Origin: Anthostomella pinea
Lineage: Eukaryota > Ascomycota > Sordariomycetes > Xylariales > Xylariaceae
Reading direction: 5' to 3'
Assembly: GCA_963556695.1 (NCBI GenBank)
Contig: CAUWAG010000019.1
Location: forward strand, 248,001 to 312,000
DNA: 64,000 nt
How positions within the stretch are numbered: position 1 is the first letter of the stretch; every line of letters begins with the position of its first letter. The translations under genes and the position numbers were made by a program. Below, one piece after another: positions 43,273-55,251 of the stretch. The notes beneath the pieces were generated by a model. It saw only the letters and a list, made by a program, of their open reading frames with translations. It was not told where the DNA came from and did not search any database.

Positions 43273-44883
43273 ATGTCGATGGATATAGATGCGCCCATGC
43301 CAATGGCACCTCCTGCAGAGGTGCCTAGTGGTGCAGCTACCATATTCTGTTGTGACTGCGGTGCCCCCATCGATGGAACGACCGCCATAGACGCCAAGTG
43401 CTACGACTGCTTCAAGCTCACGAAAGACATATCCCAAGGCATCCAACGAGAAGCCACTCTACACTTTTGCAGGTCAGTACCAACGGCCTCTTTTCCTGCT
43501 GCCGGCCACCCGAATCACCGCGACTGACCGTTCTGTAGGGATTGCGACCGATGGCTTCAACCACCTACCAGCTGGGTCACTGCCCAACCCGAGTCGCGCG
43601 AACTACTAGCGTTGTGCCTGAAGAAGTTGAGCTTGAACAAGACGAGAATCATCGACGCGAGTTTCATATGGACGGAACCACATTCGAGGAGAGTCAGAGT
43701 CAAGCTTGTGGTGCAGGCCGCTGTCGCCGACGATCGGGTCATGCAGCAATCTCTGGAGGTCATCTACGTTGTTGCCTACCAGCAATGTCCGGAATGCGCC
43801 AAGTCATACACCGCAAACGTCTGGAGAGCAAGCGTCCAGGTCAGACAGAAGGTCCTTCACAAGAGGACGTTCTTGTATCTGGAACAGTTGATCCTGAAGC
43901 ACCAAGCCCATCGAGACACAATCAACATCAAGGAGGCAAAGGACGGCATCGACTTCTTCTTTGCTGCGAGAAACCAGGCCGAGAAGTTTGTCGACTTTCT
44001 CAACTCGGTCGTCCCAGTACGAATCAAGAAGTCGCAGGAGCTTATATCTCAGGATTCCCACACAGCCAAAAAGCAATTTAAGTTCAGCTTTTCGATCGAG
44101 TTGATACCGATCTGTAAAGATGATCTAGTCGCCCTCCCCATTTCCCTGGCGAAACAGATTGGCAATATTTCCCCGCTCGCGATATGCTACCGGATCGGTA
44201 CGGCAGTCAACCTACTGGACCCGAATACCCTCCAGACAGCAGATGTCAGTGGACCAGTGTACTGGAGAGCACCATTCAATGCGTTGGCAGATACGAACGA
44301 TCTAGTCGAGTTCATTGTCATGGACTGCGAACCGCTTGGCGCAGCGAAAGGGAAATGGATATTGGCAGAGGTACAGCTTGCGAGGGCGTCTGATTTGGGG
44401 GTCAACGACAAGACGTATTTCGCACGAACGCATCTGGGTGGTCTATTACACGCTGGCGACTCCGTTTTGGGGTACATGCTTACTGGCACCAACTTCAACG
44501 ATCCTCACTACGAGGCCATCGAGCAGTCAAACACCTACTCCTCACGGATACCAGATGTCGTGGTAGTCAAAAAGCACTACCCCAACCGCAGGAGAAACCG
44601 CAAGAGACAGTGGAAAGTCAAGCGCATGGCGAAGGATGAGGGTGAGCTGCTGCCCAAAAAGGCCGACCAGGAGCGTATGGACCGGGAGTTCGAGCAGTTC
44701 TTGCGGGATATCGAGGAGGACGATGAGTTCAGAACCGCCATGCCTTTGTACAAGCAACAGAAGAAAGATGCTGATGAGATGTCCATGGCGACGACGGAGG
44801 ACGGCGACGATGATGCTCCTCGGGTCGATATGGAGGAGCTGCTGGATGACTTTGATGAGCTGACGATGGAGGAGAAGGTATAA
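43273..44883 (+). CDS. NMD3: 60S ribosomal subunit export protein NMD3
   Basis: Two exons (43273-43472, 43539-44883), one 66-bp intron, 514 residues. The N-terminus has the NMD3 zinc-binding cysteines in CCDCGAP, CYDC, HFCRDCDRW and CPEC. The next region, with KTRIIDASFIWTEPHSRRVRVKL, VRQKVLHKRTFLYLEQLILKH and DGIDFFFAARNQAEKFVDFL, is the highly conserved NMD3 core. The C-terminus is basic then acidic, ending with a Leu-rich helix (MEELLDDFDELTMEEKV) in the position of the nuclear export signal. The protein bridges the large ribosomal subunit to the exportin Crm1 and is released in the cytoplasm. Length matches fungal orthologues. Frame fully intact. Confidence 0.96.
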
Positions 44884-45282
44884 ATCCAGCAGCGAATGGA
44901 AAGGTTTGATCTGCGTTAGCTACAATGAAAGAGATATCCATGCGATGCCTCATCGGTGCTTTCTCGACACCAAGTTGTGTTGTGTCATCACATGGTTGTC
45001 ATCTGCATGTGTCACGATTGCGTTCAGACAAATCATTCACAGACGACCAGACAAGCTATTCGTAGACGCAAGACCGCGCAAAAGCAGTGCCAATGATCTG
45101 TGCTACTTGTAGTTCATCATCTATCGTCTATTGACTCGTCTGAAAGTGCTAGTGCCAGAAGTAACGAGATCAACCAAGCATGCTCAGCAAGCCATGTCAT
45201 GCACAGCCATTCCGAAGTCACATCATGACCCCATCCAAGACAATCACCGGTTTTCACTCGTCCAGCTCTCATGTCCCAACCA
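44884..45282. other. Convergent 3-prime intergenic, no gene seen
   Basis: 400 bp between the convergent stops of NMD3 and the large hypothetical gene. No ORF or repeat. Confidence 0.5.
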
Positions 45283-47730
45283 TCAAACACGGTAGTAGAG
45301 CTTGTCGTCATCGACCGTCATGACCCCGAACCCACCAGGAAAAGCCGCAGAACTGCCCTCCGCACCCTCGGCGCGACCACGACGGCGGTCCGTCTTGCGC
45401 TTCTTGCCTCCTGCGGCCTGCGAGCTATCGTCGCTTTCAGACTGGAGAGACCGCTTGCGTCCCTTCGACTTTGACCTCGTCTTCGATCGGGCCTTGGACT
45501 TGGATCTACATCTGTGCGACTTCGAGGTGGAGGCAGACGATTTCCCATCATCCGCAGCCTTGCACTTCGACCTCGATCCAGCAGCCCCGGCAGCATCATC
45601 GTTGCCGGCTGCCCCAAGCGCTTCCAATTTCCGCACAGCCGACCTCCACCACTCCAGGGCTTGTTTGCGCACCTCAAACACCACGACCCAGTTGCGTTCA
45701 CTCGCACCCGCCTCCTCGCGCATCCACGTCGCGTACGCGCCGAGCCGCTGGCTCAAGGTCGCGGCCGCGTCCTCGTACGTCGCGATGTCATTGGCGGCAT
45801 CGAACAGCTGGGCCACGGTCTTCGACTCGCCGGATATGATCATGGTGGTCATCGACTTATTGTTGCTGTTGCCGCCCTCCTGCAGCAGCTTCATGGGCTT
45901 CGAGGACCCGCTCAGCCCGAGGGGCTTCGGGCGCGCAATGTTGATGGGTTTGCCGACGGTCTGCAGGCAGAGGTCGTCGCTGTCCTGCGGCCAGCGCTGC
46001 CGCTTGCGGTTCTCGTCGATGGCGGCCATCTCGGCCACGACGGTAGGGGCGATGGTGGCGGCACACGGCACAGGACGCAGCATTCTAAGCTGCTCGTCCA
46101 GTTCCTTCTGGTAGAGATCGAGGTTCGCCTGCAGCCTGTTGAGCCGGAATTTAGTGCGGTGGAGGAAAATGACGCTGCGGGTGATGGGCGCGGTGTCTGG
46201 CTTGCCGCCATTCCGCGACCGCACCGTTTCTCGATCCTCTTCGAGCCGCTTGGCACAGTATTGGAGCTCGGTGATGTAGTTCTGTAGCGAGGTAACGAGG
46301 ACGGCGGCGTGGCTTGGTAGGTCGTCGCCGGCCGGAACGATGGGCCCGCTGGCCTTGTAGGGAGGTTCTTTGGCCGACTTCCCGCTCGTCTGATCTTGCT
46401 CTATCTGGGCTGGCTCGGCCTTCACGTCTTTGAATTCCTGCAGGAAGGCTTCGTATGATGATTTGTCGTCGTAAAGGATGCCCCGGGGCCAGTTCACCAC
46501 CACCCACACGTTGTAGCGCAGGAGCGTCTTCTTCAGCAGTTCTTCCCTCGTCCTTGCCGGCGGGCTCTTGGTCTCTGGCCCCCTAGGATCTTTGCCGTCG
46601 TCCGAGTCGATCTCCATGTTGGCGTCTTCCTCAGTTTCCTCGGCAATGGTCTCGGATTCCGACGTACCGACCGACATCGTGGAAGCCGGCCCCTCCGCGT
46701 ATCTTCTGGATCTCCAGTCATCAAACGACTCGCGCTCGGTGCCAGTGGTCTGCCGTTTTCCGCCAATGGTGCTCTCACTGAATGAGTCTGAAATAAATCT
46801 CCTGCTGGCGAGGGCTCTGCCCAGCTTCTGATACTCCGTTTCGGCTTCATCGTCGGTATCTCGGTCGTCTGGCGGCGGTGCAAGGGATTGAGGTTTCCCA
46901 CCGTCTTTCCGATACATGATATACTCGCAATGGAATCGGTCCAGTCTCTCCTGCAAGAGCTTGACCTTCCTACAGCAGAGGCCGTAATCCACCCAGTAAT
47001 CACTGGCCTTCCTTTCTGTGTACACATTGTCGTCGGCCGTGTATCCCTTACACTCGGGATACTTCGCATACTCCACGTACTCCAGCATGGCGGCCCTGGC
47101 GGTCACGACATGCTTCAGTGCAATATCCAGCTCTTTCTGGTATGCTTCCTGTTGTCGCTGCCAGTCGCCGCCGAATACGGACCCGCGCTCCTCCGACACA
47201 TGGTCGGACGCATATCTGTCCGAATATTCGGACGGATCGTCGCACTCATCGAAAATTGCGTCAGTAGCGTCGTAATCACCTGCTGGATCTCGGAGTGCGA
47301 CGTGATGATGCACAAACTTATCCAAATCAATGCGCTCCGCGACAGCACGTCCACAGCGGGCGATTGCGTAGACGTGTAGCAGGAGGGGTACCGTCTTGTT
47401 CGGATTGGTGCGCAAGTAGTCGCAATTGCTCATAACGTCCGCGGCGAGTATGATGTCCTCGGCCCATGCGACGTCCTTGCCATAGAACTTGGCTGGATAT
47501 CTCACGCGCAGCTGCAGGTACTCCTGGAAGTGCAACAGAGTATCGGGCTCCCATCTACCGGCGTCCAAGATGAAGAGGGCGTCATCCAATGGTAGGCTTA
47601 TGAGCTCCGTCTCGGTACCTTGGGTGGCGTACTTGTGGGTGATCTCATCGAGTATCTCGTCATATCTGCGGGACGACGGGCTGATGACGGTAGTGACGGA
47701 TTCCGTATCCGACTGTGAGTGAGGCGGCAT
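45283..47730 (-). CDS. Large hypothetical protein with basic Ser/Lys/Arg tail
   Basis: Single-exon 815-residue protein from an ATG at 47730. The N-terminal 150 residues look globular (ILDEITHKYATQ, LLHFQEYLQLRVRYPAKFYG). Helical, probably coiled-coil segments follow (QRQQEAYQKELDIALKHV, CCRKVKLLQERLDRFHCEY). An acidic low-complexity middle (EETEEDANMEIDSDDGKD) and another helical region around LQNYITELQYCAKRLEEDR come next. Near the C-terminus a Ser/Lys/Arg run (SKSHRCRSKSKARSKTRSKS, then KGRKRS and GGKKRKTDRRRGR) strongly suggests nuclear localisation. I do not recognise the family. The frame is intact over 2.4 kb, so the gene is real. Confidence 0.75.
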   Translation of the reverse strand: MPPHSQSDTESVTTVISPSSRRYDEILDEITHKYATQGTETELISLPLDDALFILDAGRWEPDTLLHFQEYLQLRVRYPAKFYGKDVAWAEDIILAADVMSNCDYLRTNPNKTVPLLLHVYAIARCGRAVAERIDLDKFVHHHVALRDPAGDYDATDAIFDECDDPSEYSDRYASDHVSEERGSVFGGDWQRQQEAYQKELDIALKHVVTARAAMLEYVEYAKYPECKGYTADDNVYTERKASDYWVDYGLCCRKVKLLQERLDRFHCEYIMYRKDGGKPQSLAPPPDDRDTDDEAETEYQKLGRALASRRFISDSFSESTIGGKRQTTGTERESFDDWRSRRYAEGPASTMSVGTSESETIAEETEEDANMEIDSDDGKDPRGPETKSPPARTREELLKKTLLRYNVWVVVNWPRGILYDDKSSYEAFLQEFKDVKAEPAQIEQDQTSGKSAKEPPYKASGPIVPAGDDLPSHAAVLVTSLQNYITELQYCAKRLEEDRETVRSRNGGKPDTAPITRSVIFLHRTKFRLNRLQANLDLYQKELDEQLRMLRPVPCAATIAPTVVAEMAAIDENRKRQRWPQDSDDLCLQTVGKPINIARPKPLGLSGSSKPMKLLQEGGNSNNKSMTTMIISGESKTVAQLFDAANDIATYEDAAATLSQRLGAYATWMREEAGASERNWVVVFEVRKQALEWWRSAVRKLEALGAAGNDDAAGAAGSRSKCKAADDGKSSASTSKSHRCRSKSKARSKTRSKSKGRKRSLQSESDDSSQAAGGKKRKTDRRRGRAEGAEGSSAAFPGGFGVMTVDDDKLYYRV

Positions 47731-47989
47731 GATTGGCCAGAACGGAACGGCCTACGCAGTTGAGGACAGTTAGAAACAGTACGACGTATTGCAGTATCGA
47801 ATGGCAGGTAGGTCGGCTTGCAGTCGCGTCGATGATATGGGGTGCAGGCTGTCTGAGACTATATAACACAGCGAGCTAGAACCGTGTCAGCCGGACATCT
47901 CAAAGATCGTTGGTTCATGATAAAAGGAATCAGCATATCACTGCGTAAATGAATGCTGGAGTCTCAATCTGGGTATCATTGGTGGGTTG
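47731..47989. other. Short intergenic, upstream of the large hypothetical gene
   Basis: 260 bp between the ATG of the 45283-47730 gene and the stop of ESF2, both minus-strand. Nothing recognisable. Confidence 0.4.
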
Positions 47990-49177
47990 TTAAAACAGTT
48001 GCCGGAAAACTCGTTGAGCTTCTTCAGGGGCCTTGTCGGTTCCCTTGTTGCCCACAGCAGACTGTGTGAACTTCAGCTTGCTCTTAGGCTGACCCGACCT
48101 TTCCGCAAGAGACGAGGCCTTGTCTGGATTTCCGTCGCCGCTGCCCTTCTTTGCTGCAGCCTTGCTTTCTATACCTTCAAGCATCTTGCCCTGTTCAATA
48201 TTCCGCACAAATTCCTTGGTATTCCTCTGCTCTTTGCTGATTTCTGCCCTCATTCGGCTGGCCCTTTCGGCGGTCTCCGATGCGATTTGTTCGGTCAGGT
48301 TATCTATCGAAAGGTTAGCAGTCTTGTTCTATGAGCCAGTTCAAAGCTTCTGATCCAAGTCTCCTGTGACAGCTGAGGGAAAGAACCCTCTTGGTAACTG
48401 GGTCGGAACAGGCACAAGGACAGGGTAGTCATCTCCCGGTACGTACTCCACTTGAATCCTTTGAGGTAGATGAGACTGTGACCCGGGAATTAGTATTGCT
48501 CTAGAAATCAACGGTACTGACAGCCTTTGGGCTTACCTCCACACGTCGTCGCGGAAGTACGACCCCTTCTTCCCTCCAATCAAATTGCCATTGAGGAGTT
48601 CAACAGCTGCCTTTGCTTCTTTCTTGTTGACGAACTCGATCCATCCCTCAGTAAAGTTCTTCTTCTTATTCCCACCGGACTTGATACGCCGAGACCGTAT
48701 TTGGGGATCTTCGGGCGCGCACCATATCCTGTTGATGGTACCAAGGGGTTCGAGCAGGTTTCTCAACTTGGCCGTCTTCATTCCGGGAGGTACTCTCGAG
48801 ATGTATATGACTCCGGACTTCTTGACGGCCTTCTGGGACGCCACCAGGTTCTTCTTGGTCAAGGGCCTCGATACGTCTGGCAGCTCTGCCCTGTTTCGGG
48901 ACTTGGACTTTTCTCCGTCGGCTTTGTCGGGCAGGTTTTTGGGGGTCAACGTCTCCGTCTTTGGTTGCGATGTTACTGTAGGTTCGTCGCTCTCGTCGTT
49001 GTACTCGTCGGCGCTCAATGCATCGTCTTCGTCGCTTGCGACATTGTCGCCAAGTTTGCGACGCTTGGCCGTTCGACCACCCTTTTGCACCTGCTCAGCC
49101 TCCGAGTCATAGCCTTGGCTTCCATCGTCATCGCTTTCGTCGGGATCCAGGAACTGATTCCGCTTCTCGGGGGCCAT
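47990..49177 (-). CDS. ESF2: Pre-rRNA processing RNA-binding protein ESF2
   Basis: Three exons on the minus strand (49177-48537, 48475-48447, 48303-47990). The middle exon is only 29 bp; introns are 61 and 143 bp. The product is 327 residues. An acidic N-terminus precedes an RRM-type domain: KSGVIYISRVPPGMKTAKLR, LEPLGTINRIWCAPEDP and GGNKKKNFTEGWIEFVNKKE. Across the small exon comes GSYFRDDVW then LIYLKGFKW, followed by LTEQIASETAERASRMRAEI and EFVRNIEQGKML. This is the Esf2/ABT1 order. The yeast protein works in the nucleolar SSU processome, stimulating the helicase Dbp8 during 18S rRNA maturation. Overall length equals the yeast protein (about 316). Divergent from the aldehyde dehydrogenase gene. 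Confidence 0.93.
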
Positions 49178-49563
49178 GTTGGTAGTCGATGAAGGGTTCG
49201 TCAGAGATCTGGTTGTTGGTCGTTCGAAACGCTTCTCAAAGAAAAATTATGGAGAAGCGTAGAAATGGGATGACAATTCCCGGGAATGCGATAAGGAGAT
49301 AACACTAAATTTAGCAGCTAGTCTCTCTTATCGGGGTGTTTTGGAGGGGCACGAGTCCATGTCACGACAACCCCTCCATGGATCGGAGAGTGACGTGCAT
49401 CTCCCAATAAGGCGTCTTTCTCATTAAACATCGCAAGTTATAACTTCGTTGCGTTCAGAAACAACGACCTACTCACTTATTTCTCTCCTTGTTGCCTTTA
49501 GGTTCATCTTGAGAACTCATCATTCCCGACCAGCTTGAGAAGTACCGGGACCAGCTTGAGAAG
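49178..49563. promoter_or_regulatory. Divergent promoter, ESF2 and aldehyde dehydrogenase
   Basis: 386 bp between divergent ATGs. It contains aggggca and cccctcc elements (49340-49380) of the stress-response-element type in both orientations, and short T/C runs. Functional assignment is inference. Confidence 0.45.
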
Positions 49564-51141
49564 ATGTCTGTGGAAAGCATCACGACGATCTCGCCGACTA
49601 CCAACGAGCCCATCTTGACTCGCAGTGGCCTCTCGCAATCTGATCTGGAAGAACTTCCCAATGTGGCTCTCGAGAGCTTCCAGAGCTGGCGACAGACTTC
49701 ATTGACGGATCGCCAGATCATAGTCAAGAAGGCTTTGAAGTTGCTGGAGAAGAAGAAGGATGAGCTGGCCGAGGAGATCACCGTGCAGATGGGTCGTCCC
49801 ATTGCATACACTGGCGTAGAAGGTACCGATCACCATTGTTGTATGAATCTTGCTCCAGAACTGACAATTCCATAGTCACCACAGCTCTCAAACGTGCAGA
49901 CTATCTTATCAAGATCAGCGAGGACACGTTGAAGGATACCGATGGCGAGCCTGAGAAGGGGTTCAAGCGATTCATTCGCAAGGTCCCTGTCGGCCCTGTT
50001 CTGGTCATTTTCGCATGGAATGTGAGACAATCATACACTTGACAGTTGCACAAACACAATGCTAACTATCTCAGTACCCCTACTTGATCCTGGTCAACTC
50101 GTTGATTCCAGCTCTGCTTGCGGGAAACACGGTCATCATGAAGCCCTCGCCACAGACACCTACGATCGCCGAGCAGGTTGTAAAGGCATTCAGTGTGGCT
50201 GGCCTCCCATCTGGTGTCCTTCAATACTTCCACTGCGGCTCGCCGATAATGATGGAGTCTCTCGTACGAAACCCCAAGATTGCTCTCATCTGCTTCACCG
50301 GCTCCGTTGCCGGCGGACTGTCAGTCCAAAGAGCAGCTTCTGACCGAATCGTCAATGTTGGACTGGAGCTTGGTGGCAAGGACCCTGCATATGTCAGGGG
50401 AGACGTAGACCTCGACTGGGCAGCTGCCGAGATCGTAGACGGATCCATCTTCAACTCTGGCCAGAGCTGTTGCGCCCTTGAACGGATATACGTGGACGAG
50501 AAGATCTACGACTCGTTCATTGAGGCTGTCCAGAAGGTCTTGAAGGGGTACAAGGTTGGTGACCCTCTAGATAAGGAAACCCAGATCGGACCAGTTGTCT
50601 CGAAGCGATCCAAGGAGACCATCGAGGCTCACATCAAGGATGCGCTCGAGAAAGGCGCAAAGGACAAGACGCCAGAGAACTCGACCTTCGACAACCTCCC
50701 GACCAAGGGTAACTTTGTCAAGCCTACTCTTCTTGTTGATGTCAACCACAGCATGACGGTCATGACGGAGGAGACCTTTGGGCCGGTGATTTCCGTCATG
50801 AAGGTAGCCAACGATGAGGAGGCGATCAAGTTGATGAACGACAGCGAGTTTGGTCTCACTGCCAGTATATGGACCAAGGACACAGACAAAGGCTACGAAC
50901 TCGCAGAGCAAGTCGAAGCGGGAACCATCTTTGTCAATCGCGCCGACTTCCCCAGCCCAGTAAGTACCAGTTCTTTGTTCCTGTCGGTGGACTCGTCTCG
51001 TGGTCGGTTATTAATGTCATCCTGCAGGATCTCGCGTGGACGGGTTGGAAGAACTCGGGCAAAGGCGTTACTCTGAGCAAGTTTGGGTTTGACCAGTTCT
51101 CGAAGCTGAAGAGCTACCACCTGAAGGACTATCCGAAGTAG
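49564..51141 (+). CDS. NAD(P)-dependent aldehyde dehydrogenase
   Basis: Four exons (49564-49822, 49876-50021, 50075-50959, 51028-51141), introns 53, 53 and 68 bp, 467 residues, all in frame. ALDH motifs seen: the nucleotide-site FAWNYPYL junction and NTVIMKPSPQTP, FTGSVAGG, the catalytic Glu in LELGGKDP, and the catalytic Cys in NSGQSCCALERIY. EETFGPVISVMK and the C-terminal oligomerisation strand region WKNSGKGVTLSKFGFDQF complete the fold. It should oxidise a small aldehyde or semialdehyde in the cytosol; the closest functional class cannot be fixed by eye. Slightly shorter than the usual 480-500 residues at the N-terminus. Confidence 0.93.
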
Positions 51142-52744
51142 ATGTTCAGGTGTTCAGCTTTGCGGTTGGGCAGTAGGCGACGTCGCACAGGGATAATGTT
51201 ATACTGGCTGTGACTGGAATGTGGAGGGACCATGGGTAGATGGATGAATCCGTCAAGTATTCAAGTAGTATTGCTCCTTCCGGCGTGGAGAACACTTCAA
51301 TGTTATATGACCGTCCCGAGGGAATGGGATTCAATGCGTGGTCACTTTACCACTTTACCTGCTTCTAGTTGACAGCTGTCCCGATTCGGCATGTGTGCGG
51401 CGCTGCATGTAGTTGGTTTCACCAATCCCGTACGGGCGAAAGCCACGCACAACAATGATTGTGTCTCAAAGTTGGCGTTTCGAAACATCGGGACACCATT
51501 ACAAGCTTCCTTTATGCGCTTTCTGCCAGGAGCATGATATCATACATGACTTGAGGAGGCGGGAGGATGGTGACCCCTCACCCTTGTCAATCGAGACATT
51601 GCCACATTCCGGAATGGGGGCTCCTCCAAGGGTGAGGCGGCTGCAGCGGTGACGAATCTGACAATTGGGCGATGGTTGGTGTTGCGGCTGTTGCTGGCTG
51701 TTGCATTAGCTGAGTCGAGCTGAGGCAGACCGGTGGGATGGTGGACCATAGACCCGGGATAATTACATCAATGATGTATCTCTTCCGCTTTCGACAACAA
51801 ATCTTTTAGCTCCCGCATTCCCAAACACCAACGCACATGGACGCGCACACGCAGGTACACTCGTTTTCTTTGTGATACCTTCGCTTCGTTGGACCAGATT
51901 ACTCTTTCGGTCCACCGAATCCAAGGCCCAAGCCCGTCGCCCCGTGAAGCCAACCATTCCTTTGTCAGGTCAGCTCCCACCACTTTAGCGGTATATCCTG
52001 CACTCGAGCTTCCGTCCGACGTTGAAGGATCCGGAAGAGGACCAACCAGGAGGCTTAGCCCGCATCCCGACAGCTGCCCGACTCTCTTTGAGCCCCATCT
52101 CGACTTCAAAAGGAAGGCCGCTCGCAACGCATTCATCCCATCCCGCGATGAGTATCTATTCCTTTTTGTCGTGCTTGGTGTGATTGAAAGAACAAGTCCA
52201 CTTCTTTTAGCGGCGTTTCCGATTGTTGATTCAATCAATTATTCGATCGACCATTCTCTCAGGTTGTCTGTCTGGTTGTCGGGTTCAATCAATTGCAGCT
52301 GCCGTAATCTGTCTGCGACGGCCACCTGCAGTGCTGGAATCCTTCTATTCAGCTCGTCGTCACCTCTCACTGCCGCTATTACCAATTACCGCCGCCTAAC
52401 CTCGACACCGCCCTCAAAGCTGAACCACGACATCGACTTCCTGTCGCCATCCATTCTTTACAATCGACGAATTCAGGTCCCAGGACACCTATCTGTTCGA
52501 CACTGCACACCTGCAACCACAGCCACCACCACTGCCAGGCCGCAATCGAAGTCCTTTGTGCGCGGCTTGACCCATTGTCTCTCAGACCACCACCACTTCA
52601 CTTTCACTTTCACGCACCAACGACGCTTTCGCGCTTTCGATTCTGTCCTCATACCTTACCTTACCTACTCAATTGATTGACTCTTCCTTCCGCCATCCCT
52701 CCAAAGTCAATTACCACCTGCATCATCCTCACCCAGCACCCACA
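51142..52744. other. Long pyrimidine-rich leader/promoter region
   Basis: 1.6 kb between the ALDH gene and the small CRIB-like gene. From about 51800 it is CT-rich, with cactttcactttcacgcacc and atcaattattcgatcga-type motifs, as in long fungal promoters and 5-prime leaders of signalling genes. A 263-codon frame at 51889-52680 lacks a domain and is not called. Confidence 0.5.
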
Positions 52745-53586
52745 ATGGCTTGCCTCGGGCTCAAGGCCTTCACGGCGCGACTGCAACGTCTCGTCGGCCT
52801 TAACAAGTCCAAGGCCGCGCCCTCGGAGAAGCGCTCGCTGCAAATCGTAAGTTGCACCCCACATGCACTCCTATACCTCACCTTAGCCTCACCGACCTCG
52901 TCACCGTTGTCGTCATCGTCGTCGGCGCCGTCAGCGACTCATTCCCTCCGCCGCCCCCACTCTATACCTCGTATTCCGCCGCTAACTCGCATTGCGCCCC
53001 CTCTACAGTCAGCACCATTCAACTTCAAGCACGAGACAGTGTGCCTGCCGGGCATTTCCGAAGACGAGTAAGTTTCAGAAATCGCCTTCCCTTTTTGACA
53101 ACACATCGTGTTGCATGATCAGCGCATGAGGTCGTCGTCCTGGCCGGGGCGCCCGCGTTCATCCCGCCGTTTCACTTCCTCTCCAAGATCTCCATCGCGC
53201 GCTCTGACCACCTGACTGACCCCTCATTGCAGGATCGCCATTCTCAAGGAAAAGGCAGCGGCTTCCCGTCTCGGCGTGGCGTCGGACAACGGCGCATCGT
53301 CGATCGGTACTCCTCCCCGGAGAGCGCCGGCCCCGCCGTCGCAGCTGCGACCGGCGCCCCCGATTGTGCAGGTTAGTGGTCTCAATTCCTCCCTTTGCGG
53401 TCCATGCCACGTCACATGCATCCGGGTATTTCAGTTTCACGTTGCATGTTCACGAACGAGGACATGGTCGCCGTGTGCTCATCCATCATGCCCTGGCTCT
53501 CATCCAATCTCTTATAACGAACAGGATACTGACTTGCACAGGTGACCCCGAGCACACCCATCTCGCCTGCAGGAGACTACATCTAG
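52745..53586 (+). CDS. Small conserved-type protein with CRIB-like core
   Basis: Four small exons (52745-52846, 53009-53067, 53233-53371, 53542-53586) encode 114 residues. Introns are 162, 165 and 170 bp, all in frame with good sites. The N-terminus MACLGLKAFTARLQRLVGL is amphipathic and starts Met-Ala-Cys. Next to the first splice junction is ISAPFNFKHETVCLPG, which fits the first nine positions of a CRIB motif (I-S-x-P-x-x-F-x-H), but the second His is Val. It is followed by a charged helix EDEIAILKEKAAASRLG and a Pro-rich tail. CRIB motifs bind Cdc42/Rac GTPases; here this is only a suggestion. The unusually long upstream leader fits a regulated signalling gene. Confidence 0.68.
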
Positions 53587-55251
53587 GTGCGGCATGAACG
53601 TGCATCTCGACGCTACTGTCCTGTAACTTCTAGAGCGGCAGCAACGGGGATGTTCTGAAAGCCAAATTTTCAAAAAACTCCCTACGCAGCCCTCTGTCGT
53701 CTTCTCTACAGCACCTTCACCACCACACCACACAACACGCCACGCACCAGCTATCTCACGACTGTGGCAACACCATGTTCGTTGAGACCAGGAGAGTTCA
53801 GCCTAGCTGACTGACAGACTATACGATAAGAAAGCACAACCAACCCGACGCGGCGGCCCCCGGGCAAAGAGGTTTGCGTTGGCTTCTATTCTTCATTTCA
53901 TGAGGATATTTTTTTCGGTAATGTGTACGATAAGCGACGGACGCGATGCATTAGATTTTTCATACGACAACAGACACCACCCGTACCATGCCATACGATA
54001 CACAGGCTGTCTGTCCAGTCCACAGGGGCGGCGTTTGACGGATTCGGTACCTTTCGGTTTCGGCTGGTCAAGGTAGAGGCAGGGAAGGGGGAGGCGTCCG
54101 AGGTCTGTCTGTCTGTCTGTGCGGTCGCAGATACGACAATGACAGGGCGGGCGGCTCCTGGCGTTTGGAGGTCTTGTCTTCTTGTCTTCTTCGGCTCGAG
54201 GGGTAGATATAGTAATGAGATCTGCATCTTGAATTCTGCAATTGTGCAATCTGAGGTTTTCGACCTGGATGGGGCTGGTGTGCTTTTCTGGTGCGTCGAG
54301 GGGGCGCGTTTCCTTGTTTGTGTGTGACTGGGCTGGCCGGCTGGTTACTGTATTTTCCCCTCTGGGTGAGTCCTTATGAGTGGCCTCGAGTCAGATGTCA
54401 GATGGCCGTGGAATGACATGACTCTAAGTGCGGGCGGGCCTCTCTTTGGTGGAACAGAGATTGTCACCGTGAGCTATATCTGCCGTCCCTGTACTGACAG
54501 CGTCCAGGCAGAGAGTTCCTACCAGAGGGACGCCGTCTCTCGAAGGGGCACAAACGGAAACAAGTATGGGTCTTCCCGCCGGTGCCATATTGCTGCGTTG
54601 CACTTGCGGCTCAGACGGCTACCCCCATGGAGCGCTTTCACTCGGGTTCATTGCTCGGAAATACATTGAATGTGAGGAACAGGCAAAGGCTTTGCCAGGC
54701 ATGTCTAATGGGATATCAGAACTGTGGTATACAATTTCCACATGCGAGCCAAAGCCAGCCATCACCCTATCACGTCTTTGGCTCAGAAGGATGTATTGAA
54801 AGGCCGGCGGGAATACATGAAGGTGGCTTCCTACGGCTACTACTTACGGGGACCTTAGAATGTGCTAGGTTCCGCCAAGGAAGCGAAAGACCGTGGTCAA
54901 GGTATCGAGAAGCATACGCCGAAGGTCACTCTCGTCTAGAGTGTCGGATGCCATCAAGGGCTACGAAGAGGTCTACGACGTTGGCGACCTAATGGAGGGG
55001 CTTTCTTCGTTCTAGCTTGGAATTCGAGTCTGCTGTGGAGCTTCATGGCAGCCAGGAGTCAGCTTCCGATACAGACGACAGGAGCAGATACGAGAGAGTC
55101 TTTGAAGATGGCTATGGAGAAGACTGCCAGCGTGGGTATGACAAGCAGTCTGTCTGGTAAAGGGAAAGGAAAGGGTTACGAAGAAAGGCCGGCAAGAGGG
55201 TGGTTATCCCACGAGCAAACAGAAAAACTATGCAAAGTAAAGGAAATAATA
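53587..55251. other. Intergenic, no gene seen
   Basis: 1.7 kb. Tandem ctgtctgt near 54107 and other short repeats. ORFs are short and lack domains. Confidence 0.45.

Noticed and set aside
45302..46287. Long plus-strand ORFs (257-270 codons) opposite the 815-residue protein.
   Set aside because: Ser/Arg/Pro shadows produced by the GC-rich basic tail; no start context or domain, and the minus frame is open over 2.4 kb.
51889..52680. 263-codon plus-strand ORF as a gene.
   Set aside because: It lies in the CT-rich leader upstream of the small CRIB-like gene, begins in low-complexity sequence and shows no domain or codon character.
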